Origin: JAUXFK01 sp034189035
GTDB lineage: Bacteria > Desulfobacterota > UBA8473
Assembly: GCA_034189035.1 (NCBI GenBank)
Contig: JAXHVA010000185.1
Location: 1-5,947 of the forward strand
Length of the DNA: 5,947 nt
Direction: 5' to 3'
Made by a program: the position numbers and the translations under genes. The notes under the pieces were generated by a model that saw only the letters and a program-made list of their open reading frames with translations, made no database searches and was not told the origin of the DNA. Of the stretch, positions 1 to 5,947 are shown in pieces (position 1 is the stretch's first letter; each line of letters opens with the position of its first letter).

Positions 1-52
1 CGGAACGGGAAGAAAACGATTCTGTACTGGTGTGCGTCTTGTTAGTCATGTA

Positions 53-70
53 AAAAAAATGCATTTTTTT
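53..70. repeat. perfect 18-bp AT palindrome (A7-TGCA-T7)
   Basis: Seven A, then TGCA, then seven T form a perfect self-complementary sequence. It directly follows the TAA at 51-53 that closes the short left-edge frame. The all-AT arms and absence of a loop make it a weak RNA hairpin, so a terminator role is uncertain. It could equally be a bend-prone DNA element or a protein binding site. Confidence 0.6.
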
Positions 71-347
71 CGGATGGAGAAGTGTTTTTTCTCTTGACAA
101 GCCCTTTAATGGGTGACCCCAGTATCACCTGGAATCTAACTGTAAAAACAAACTTTGCAAGACGCCCAATAATTGCGAGCAGCCGAAATGTGGAAACGCG
201 TGGTTTCACTCTAAGGCAATCCTTACAGGGCGATCATTTTAGAGGAGTGAAAAAAAGCCAGAGAAGATAGGTATCTACTGTTGGAATGAAACGCATAATA
301 TCAAATCAGCCCTATTATACCCTAAAAATCATATATGAAAAAATCAG

Positions 348-354
348 AAAGGAG
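348..354 (+). promoter_or_regulatory. Shine-Dalgarno of gene 1
   Basis: AAAGGAG lies 8 bases before the ATG at 363. This is ideal spacing and fixes 363 as the start. The competing ATG at 335, in another frame, and the TTG at 418, in the frame of the main open stretch, have no comparable site. Confidence 0.75.
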
Positions 355-362
355 CAATCACT

Positions 363-2178
363 ATGTGGTCATCGGCAATAAGACAATTTACTTTCAATGG
401 CAGCATAATGGTGGCTATTGGAAGTGGCGCTCCCCCCTGTTCCGCTCAAAGGCCTCCTTGTGGATGTCTATCGTTTCTCGTTCGATGGAGATAGGAATCC
501 CCAATTTGAGCGCCTGAATCAGGCAGCAGCAAGGACAAGCATAACAGGGGATTTTTCGTTTATTAATTTGTCAGTCCCAGTAGAAGTACAGATGGTCATC
601 CCCGGCAGCCCCCCGTATACAACTGTTGAAATTACAAACCCCAATAGTCTGCCCAATCTTGTCTTTCGAATCTCTGTCGAAGCGGAGGTCTTTACAAGTG
701 GGACATCGGAAGGGACTCAGTTTATAAACATCTATGATGAAAGAGAGGCTATCGATCAGGACTGGATTTCATCTCACTCGGAACGCGTACATGTGCCGCT
801 CAGCACAAGCCCAGCCAGTTTAGTACTGATCCGAGAAGGAAATGAACAAGCGACTCTTTTAGCCGGAATTGTTTTCCCTGCTTCTGCGTTTCCCGGCAAA
901 GAGTTTCACTTCTTGCGCGTGGGCAGGGCAATCCGCCAGGATGTCGGGGAGTTGGGTGACTCAAGGCCCGAATATATCGGTAAACCTATGTATATGACCT
1001 CCTCAAATGAATGGACAATAACACCACCGGAACCATCCTTTTTCCCGAACATAGTCGATGCTCCCTTTGGCGGTACTCTACAGATCGGCGGACACTTCGG
1101 CACAGACTTTCTCACCCCACCGCTCTCCAGCAACCTTTACTACACAGTAAGTTTCTGGGAATACGCCGGTAATCCTATGAATCCTTTTGACCGCACACAA
1201 TTAACAGATGAACTTCAGATTCTCAGTCCTCTTTTTAACAAGCGCTACATCCTTCCCACCCCTGCCCTTCCAAAAGGCAAGTGGGAAACCCTGAATCTCG
1301 GCCCCTTCAACGGCACCATTACTGCAGTTGAGGTGCCTAATGACCCTGGTCCTGTTGGAAGCTCTGTCATGGTCTACAAAAGACCGGGACTGCCTGATCT
1401 TACAACGGAATACTGGCCGTTCTGGGATATGATAGCCATCTGGAGCTCTGCGGCTGCTTCCAATGATCTGATCATACTGACTCTTGAGGTCTATGAAAAG
1501 ACCGGAGGAACAGATACAAATCCGGAACTGAAAAAGCTGGCTATGGCATCTTCCATTAATGATCATCTGCCGTTGCGCATCGACAACCAACGTCCAAAAC
1601 CGAAATTGTTCGATTGGCGCACGGGTTTTGCAATCTTCAGCCCTGAGACCATGGGCGCAGTTGCACCCTTCGATCCATGCAGTCAGATGCCCGTAACCCC
1701 CCCCGGTCAAGTAAACAGCAATGAGTCCATCCTCGTAAGGTATAGTGTAGAGGATGATACTGGCAAAACCCATTCGCATCTGAATAGGTATGAATTGTGG
1801 GTGGAATTCACCCCCAGGCAGGTGGCAGGTGCACCGCTTTCTACCCGAATAACATTAAAAGGTCAGGGAAATGATCCTGCAAATCCAGCCTTTGGGATTG
1901 GTTTGGGGTATAACGATATAAATGGAGAATACGCGCCCACTCTCCGCTCTTCACCGATGTATAGTGTGCAAAACTTCGAGTCTGTCCTAGTTCCTTACAA
2001 TGATGACGGCTGTGGCCCCCTGAGCCAATGGGAGACCCGGCCTCTCCGTGTGCACAGTATGCAGCTGAGGTAAGTTTGGGATGTTCCGTCAGAACCGTCA
2101 ACGGGTGGAGCAGACTTTTCGGTTCTCATCATATATCCCGGCACATCATTATTAAGAGATAACAAAGGAGGTCAGTAA
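363..2178 (+). pseudogene. large beta-rich protein of unknown function, frameshifted and with a late nonsense codon
   Basis: I do not recognise the family. Repaired, it is about 604 residues. The start is ATG 363 behind a good Shine-Dalgarno. That frame runs 24 codons to a C6 run (432-437), and dropping one C joins it to the frame that stays open to 2073. The join reads GSGAPPVPLKGLLVDVYRF without a break. Residues about 7-70 resemble a transthyretin or carboxypeptidase-regulatory-like sandwich (a ...GLLVDVYRF strand, then ITGDFSFINLSVP). The remainder is rich in Pro, Gly, aromatic and beta-branched residues, suggesting more beta domains; a motif with LYYTVSFWEY lies near residue 258. No signal peptide or membrane segment is visible. 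At 2071 an in-frame TAA is followed by coding-like sequence in the same frame (VWDVPSEPSTGGADFSVLII) up to TAA 2176-2178, just before the gene 2 start, so I take 2178 as the ancestral end. Taken alone, the undamaged part would be called as a 551-codon ORF from TTG 418. High confidence that it was coding; function unknown. Confidence 0.75.
2164..2172 (+). promoter_or_regulatory. Shine-Dalgarno of gene 2, inside the end of gene 1
   Basis: AAAGGAGGT, nearly full complementarity to the 16S rRNA tail, lies 8 bases before ATG 2181. It overlaps the last codons of repaired gene 1, whose stop (2176-2178) is two bases before the ATG. This arrangement is typical of translational coupling, so the two proteins were probably made together. 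It also identifies the true gene 2 start, which is hidden because its frame hits TAA after ten codons. Confidence 0.85.
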
Positions 2179-2180
2179 CA

Positions 2181-4469
2181 ATGGCAATCACATATCGTTC
2201 TCAAGACAAATAAGCCTTTCTTTTTACAGGTCCCACTGCAATAGACCGGTTCATAAAAGACCTGGAAAATGTCTTTCAAGTCCTCACAGAGTACTACAAC
2301 TATCCTGCGAGTAATATCCATGTGGTTCTCGGATCAGCGACAGCAGCACCGAGTGTTCCCGGAGCCACGGTAATAAACATCAGCAACGCGGGTGAGTTGC
2401 GAGTGGCCCTGGAGAGTTTCGCTGGAATGGCTTCCGGGCCGGCTACAGGACCGAAACTTCCGCCGGGCACATGGGAAACAATTGCCCTGCTGTACTTTAC
2501 CGGCGGCGGTATTAGTGATGCATCGGGCTCAAAGTTGGTGATTGATGACGGCCCCGGCACTGCCAATATTGACCCTGCATGGCTTACAGCCCGCCTCAAC
2601 ACATTCAGCAACTGCCATGTAAATGTCATTGCCAGCAATCCTTTTCCGGCGGATTTATATCAGCATTATCCACCTCCACACTAAGCCAGTGGAGCTTTAC
2701 GCATTCGTGCAGAGATACCCAAGACAGTTACGGCAACAACACCCTGGGCAGCTTTTTCACGCACGGCTGGACTAGAGGTCTCAAGCTTGAATCCCTACCT
2801 GCCGGAACGCCTGATGTCGGAAAATACGCCGATGAGCTAGGCTCGATTTTGGAGTCTTCAAATCTTCTCTTTTCTTTGCAAGAAGCCATGGAGTTTGGAA
2901 AACAGATTCACGATGCAATGGGGTTCGGTCCATTATCAACACCTGATTACAAAGAATCCGGAGGGGCAAAGTATCCGGGATTGCCGGAATTTTTTATTCA
3001 CGATAGCACACCACCGAATTGGTGGGAAAGTCCCGACATCTAACTAACTTACCCAAACCATTCTTATTTACCCCCTTGCGACCTTTATATCCCTGATCCT
3101 ATAGGAGCTTCTCCTCCTTACAATAATACGATCAACATAGATGTTCGTAATATCGGCACACATCAGGTACGAGGCTATTCCCTCGGTGTAGAGTTATTCA
3201 AATCCGGTATGGGCGTAATCAATGAACAGCATACTGCTTGCGATAAAACTCCGGCAGCGACCCTCTTGCTCCCAATAGATATTACCGATATTGATACTCC
3301 TGATGATATCAAAGATACATATGAGTGGAATACCCCCTTCACCATAGGAACTACCCATGAATGCGTGAAAGCAGAGGCAAAACTCCTTTGCACTGATGTG
3401 GATTTTGCGTGGGCTGTTATAGCCAATGACTTTGAGGGACAGAGAAACACGGATGAAATGACCATAGTTCCTCTCCCTCCACCACCACTGCCATTCCCTA
3501 ATTTACAGGGTTTCAAGGAACATATTTACGGTATTCAAAACCGATTCGATTTTCCTCGCAGATTCATTCTTGTGTTTCCTGAAGGATATCAAGGCTATAA
3601 AGATGCAATTGAGCTGAACTGGTTTGAAATAGTCACAAAAGACCGGTCAGAACAGATCCCCCTTGTTGTAGTAGATCAGCCGGTTATGCACATCCCATTC
3701 ATGCTTAAGGCCGGTGAAAAAAAGGATATTCTTTTGCATGTAAAGATGAAGGCCGGTTTCACGGTAACTATAAAGAAGGGAAATTCTACTCTAAAAGGAG
3801 CTGTTCTGGATAGGAAAAACAATCCGGTTCGCGGAGCTAAAATTTATATACGAACCGTCAATGAACTTCAAGGGGGTGCTGTTTTAACAGACAAATCAGG
3901 CAACTATGCTTTTACGGATATCAATCCGGATATCTACTACATACATGCTGAGGCTGAAAACTGGCGTTCCAGGGAACAGATGGTTTTACTCCTCAATGGA
4001 AAAGAGGAAGATTTAGATCTTTACCTTACTGAAGAGGTCACTCCAGCAGGTAAACACCTGAAGGTGATACTCGATAAGATACGCATTATGAATGATCGTG
4101 ATCCATGTATCAAAGGTAAGGGAGAACTGACTTTCTTCTCCATAGCCATTCCGGACAACGATGATTCAAGAAAGCAGGTAACCCTTTTGCCAGGCAAAGG
4201 TGTCTACCATATTAGCGATAAACCCGGCGAAAACGAGATCAGACTGGGGGGCACCCTCTTTGATGGGATCGTAAAAAATCGTTCTCTCTCTCATTATTTC
4301 AGGTAAAGAGATCGATTGCTTTGACCCCGACGATGAATTGAATAGATATTACAGAGCATTTTCCGGTGATCCCGATTCATGGTACGGTCATTACCATCCG
4401 AGTGATGAGTATCTCGACAGGGAGGATGTAGGAGATTGGGCTCTTTGGTACAGGATCGTAAGTAGCTGA
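2181..4469 (+). pseudogene. caspase-like (clan CD) multidomain protein lacking catalytic His and Cys; two nonsense codons and two frameshifts
   Basis: Repaired, it is about 762 residues. The start ATG 2181 has a near-perfect Shine-Dalgarno. Ten codons on, TAA 2211 interrupts; the same frame continues AFLFTGPTAIDRFIKDLENV, like the first strand and helix of metacaspase/C13-like folds. The His position in the usual YFTGHG is Gly (2505-2507; LLYFTGGGI, residue about 109). A missing base near 2631-2639 shifts the frame, after which QSFSGGFIS appears where QCFSGGF is usual, giving Ser for Cys (2639-2641, about residue 154). Then come WWESPDI, an in-frame TAA at 3041 and the same frame onward (LTYPNHSYLPP). 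Residues about 290-430 look Ig/CARDB-like, with HECVKAEA and a QRNTDEM end. About 433-534 is another beta domain, and about 536-618 is carboxypeptidase-regulatory-like (GAVLDRKNNPVRGAKIYI; TDKSGNYAFTDI). The C-terminal 140 residues are unassigned (DRDPCIKGKGEL, then IDCFDPDDELNRYYRAF). An extra A in A6 (4273-4278) breaks the frame; removal joins FDGIVK to IVLSLIISGKEID and runs to TGA 4467-4469. No signal peptide is visible. Fold call by motif, moderately sure. Confidence 0.75.
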
Positions 4470-4749
4470 CCTTTGCGAATAATAAACCGGTGACCATCCA
4501 TAATTGGCATTTTCCCCAATCTCTATGTTGGGCGCTGATTGTAATCACCTACTCTTCCACAATGATATGACAGATAAGAGATCGGTTTTATGGGCAATGA
4601 GACAATGGGCTGTATTCATCAGAGAAGATGAATACAGCTCACTGCAAGAACTCTTCCCTAGAAATTCTAGTAGATAAGCTTTTATAAACCTACATAAAGA
4701 CCAAATCCTGAGGGATATTAAAGCATGGATTGATCTCACAGAAAAAGAT
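4470..4749. other. unassigned spacer between operon and IS relic
   Basis: No recognised gene. One forward frame is open from 4504 to a TAA at 4675-4677 and contains ATG 4525, but no Shine-Dalgarno precedes that ATG and the roughly 50-residue product (including RSVLWAMRQWAVFIRED) matches nothing I know. After that TAA the same frame continues into the transposase relic. A short stretch in another frame at about 4466-4516 (LTFANNKPVTIHNWHF) is protein-like and could be a further decayed fragment. The region also holds the hairpin at 4606-4641 and a small palindrome CTAGAAATTCTAG at 4658-4670. No GC-rich hairpin with a T run follows gene 2, so I cannot place its terminator. Confidence 0.45.
4606..4641. 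repeat. long inverted repeat / hairpin
   Basis: GCTGTATTCATC (4609-4620) and GATGAATACAGC (4627-4638) are perfect reverse complements separated by the 6-base loop AGAGAA. Three more outward pairs (G-T wobble, G-C, T-A) extend the stem to 15 bp. No T run follows on either side, so an intrinsic terminator is unlikely. It could be a structured RNA element, a REP-like or insertion-sequence end sequence, or a protein binding site. It lies within a weak open frame of doubtful coding value. Confidence 0.8.
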
Positions 4750-5551
4750 ATGGGAGATATGTCCGATGAACTGGTCAATTTTCACAGAGAATTTCATGAT
4801 TGTTTTGGAGAACTAAGCATTAACGCTTGTGCCTTGTGTACATTGCTGCCATACGTTCCAACACTAAAGTCTTTCCTGGAAACCCAGAGTTGGTCTGCAG
4901 CCTTATAACGGGCCGAGCCCAAAACTCGAAAAAGAAAAAGTGCTGCCCGGCCAACCCGGTTAAAATCTGTATTGAAGATCGCACAGTCTGAAGACATACA
5001 ATGGACTCCTTTAATCCTGTCTGAAGGTACAAAAGGGCTTATTATAGCTGATGTAAAGCCGCTTAGATTTTACATAGCACGAGGTGACCTTCCTGAAGAA
5101 ACTCCCTCTTGGTTATTCATCCACCGTACATCAGACGGCCAGGTGAAATACGCCATTTCCAATGCACCGGGAAACATCCCATTTTCAGAATTATGTGAAG
5201 CATCAACAATGCAGTGGCCTATAAGACAATGTTCTGAAGAAGGAAAAAGCAATCTAAAAATGGGTGATTATGAACATTGTTCATGGCAAGCATGGCATTG
5301 ACATATAACCTACGTGATGCTTGTTCTCTATTTTTCCTTCGCTTGCGCCTAAAAACCTAAAAAATCCTACACTCACCTTACCAAAGGCGTAAAGGGTAAT
5401 TTCAACGGTGCTACTAATTTCTACAGTTAAGCATGCACAAGCACTTAAAATCATACGGTATTACATACGGTGAAATTATATGGCATATAGATCCCACAGA
5501 AAAAAACTCCTACAAACAGCCGATAAACTGTTTAAAAATATGTCACTGTAA
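4750..5551 (+). mobile_element. IS701-like transposase relic, internally deleted and frameshifted
   Basis: Pieces of one transposase appear in order but in changing frames. From ATG 4750, MGDMSDELVNFHREFHDCFG resembles the IS701-family N-terminus. Within about 30 codons the sequence jumps, in another frame (about 4830-4990), to YIAAIRSNTKVFPGNPEL, which belongs after the middle of the protein, so roughly 170-200 residues including both catalytic Asp are missing. From 4972 a third stretch gives EGTKGLIIADV, LPEETPSWLFIHR, KYAISNAP and the final catalytic helix (5212-5247), where the usual RW-x-IE-QCFEEGK reads QWPIRQCSEEGK: the Arg is Gln and the catalytic Glu is Arg. TGA 5299 replaces Arg in the usual W-x-AWHRH, then HITYVMLVLYF continues. 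After another shift the frame from 5366 reads PTLTLPKA, TAA, RVISTVLLIS, YYIR, TGA 5471, NYMAYRSHRKKLL and ends at TAA 5549-5551. It cannot encode an active enzyme. Terminal inverted repeats and target duplications were not identified, so the element's ends are unknown. Family call by motif, good confidence. Confidence 0.75.
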
Positions 5552-5947
5552 TGCTAATTCCCTTTTTATAGGAAAAGAATTTTTTTTCTATTCCCTCAAA
5601 ATTTACATAAAATATTGTACACTACCAAAAAAGAGGACATACAGGTTTTCTTTTTTGAAAAATACAAATTCAGTCAATGAGGATTCCAAGCATGTCTACA
5701 AGTCTTCTGTATCTATGGATACCAGTATGTTGCCTGTTATTTTTTTCAGCCTCCACATTTCGGTAATGATTAACAAAAGAGCCACACATAAAATTGTATA
5801 TTTATATAAATTATTAGTAATTTCTCGTTAGGTATTTTCATATGGGTACCAGGAATACACCTGCTTGATTTTTTTTGAGGTATCTGAATTAGTCTGGAGA
5901 TTATGGAATTCGTTTTGAATTTTGATTCGCAGTTTTCTCACTCTTTT
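5552..5947. other. AT-rich region without a recognised gene
   Basis: After the transposase relic the sequence becomes clearly AT-rich, with long A and T runs (for example the T run near 5580-5587). No frame shows family motifs. A 132-codon frame from 5433 to 5831 looks long only because it starts inside the transposase tail in the wrong frame and runs on through AT-rich DNA. The right end of the insertion sequence probably lies shortly after 5551, but I cannot see a matching inverted repeat. One short hydrophobic ORF at 5692-5766 is listed separately. Confidence 0.5.
5692..5766 (+). CDS. possible 24-residue hydrophobic peptide or truncated signal sequence
   Basis: ATG 5692 is preceded by GAGG (5679-5682) at 9-base spacing and opens a 24-codon frame (starting MSTSLLYLWIPVCCLLFF) that ends at TAA 5764-5766. 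The product is almost entirely hydrophobic after four residues, like a single membrane segment or the signal peptide of a lost secreted protein. It may also be chance in AT-rich DNA, since T-rich codons yield hydrophobic residues. No family is recognised and no promoter is evident. Confidence 0.2.
   Translation: MSTSLLYLWIPVCCLLFFSASTFR

Larger units (their letters stand above)
1..362. other. upstream region without a convincing gene
   Basis: No reading frame here has both a good start and recognisable content. One frame is open from the left edge and closes with TAA at 51-53; it encodes only about 16 residues ending in VLVCVLLVM and could be the tail of a gene lying off the left edge, but nothing confirms that. 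A 62-codon GTG frame at 82-270 has a GGAG only two bases before its start and matches no family I know. A perfect AT palindrome lies at 53-70. The promoter of the downstream operon should lie in about 270-345, where AT-rich hexamers such as CATAAT (294-299) and TATTAT (313-318) occur, but none pairs with a good -35 at normal spacing, so I do not call one. Confidence 0.5.

Noticed and set aside
94..128. TTGACA (94-99) as a -35 promoter box
   Set aside because: No acceptable -10 hexamer lies 16-18 bases downstream, and the operon start is more than 250 bases away.
180..212. Possible CRISPR-like repeat half (GTGGAAAC ... GTTTCAC)
   Set aside because: It is a single imperfect inverted repeat with no repeated units or spacers nearby.
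82..270. 62-codon forward ORF from GTG 82
   Set aside because: GGAG is only two bases from the start, the product is not recognisable and there is no supporting context; treated as noncoding.
335..517. 60-codon forward ORF from ATG 335
   Set aside because: It has no Shine-Dalgarno, is in a different frame from both parts of gene 1, and is overlapped by the better start at 363.
1201..1779. 192-codon reverse-strand ORF
   Set aside because: It lies wholly inside the strongly coding forward gene 1 and its product has no recognisable features; a shadow frame.
2300..2638. 112-codon reverse-strand ORF opposite the caspase-like domain
   Set aside because: It is antisense to a stretch with clear forward family motifs.
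2071..3043. A recoded genetic code with UAA as Tyr
   Set aside because: Frameshifts are present in the same genes, TAA also seems to serve as the natural end of gene 1 and of the transposase, and no bacterial precedent is known to me; kept only as something to test.
4794..5032. Overlapping reverse-strand ORFs of about 70 codons
   Set aside because: They lie opposite transposase relic segments that match the family on the forward strand.
5433..5831. 132-codon forward ORF
   Set aside because: Its first part overlaps the IS701-like tail (NYMAYRSHRKK in another frame) and the rest is AT-rich with biased composition and no motifs.

Overview
This is bacterial DNA. It has Shine-Dalgarno sequences at textbook spacing, a tightly packed two-gene operon and a degraded IS701-like insertion sequence. 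I cannot name the organism. Moderate GC in the genes, AT-rich flanks, multidomain caspase-like proteins and heavy pseudogene decay would fit a large-genome environmental bacterium, for example an anammox-type planctomycete or a deltaproteobacterial lineage, but that is a guess.

Layout: 1-362 is a leader region with no convincing gene and an A7-TGCA-T7 palindrome. Gene 1 (363-2178) is a large beta-rich protein of unknown function, about 604 residues when repaired. It is interrupted by a one-base frameshift in a C6 run near its 5' end and by an in-frame TAA at 2071. Gene 2 (2181-4469) starts two bases after the repaired stop of gene 1, and its Shine-Dalgarno lies inside the last codons of gene 1. 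Repaired, it encodes about 762 residues: a caspase-like (clan CD) domain at the N-terminus, a W-x-SPDI segment leading into an Ig/CARDB-like domain, a second beta-sandwich-like stretch, a carboxypeptidase-regulatory-like domain and a conserved-looking C-terminal domain. It carries two in-frame TAA codons and two frameshifts. At the two positions where a caspase-like protease has its catalytic His and Cys, the sequence shows Gly and Ser.

4470-4749 is unassigned and holds a strong 12-bp (extendable to 15-bp) hairpin. 4750-5551 is an internally deleted, multiply frameshifted relic of an IS701-like transposase. It is recognisable by the segments around WLFIHR, KYAISNAP, the damaged R-E-K helix, PTLTLPKA and the AYRSHRKK tail. 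5552-5947 is AT-rich with no recognised gene, apart from one doubtful short hydrophobic ORF with a possible ribosome binding site.

The main interest is the two-gene cassette: a beta-rich partner translationally coupled to a caspase-like protein that lacks its catalytic dyad. In this copy both genes appear broken. Two of the lesions sit in homopolymers and could be read errors, so resequencing and intact relatives would decide between a dead locus and a live one. The two proteins may act together because of their coupling, but the sequence does not show what they do.
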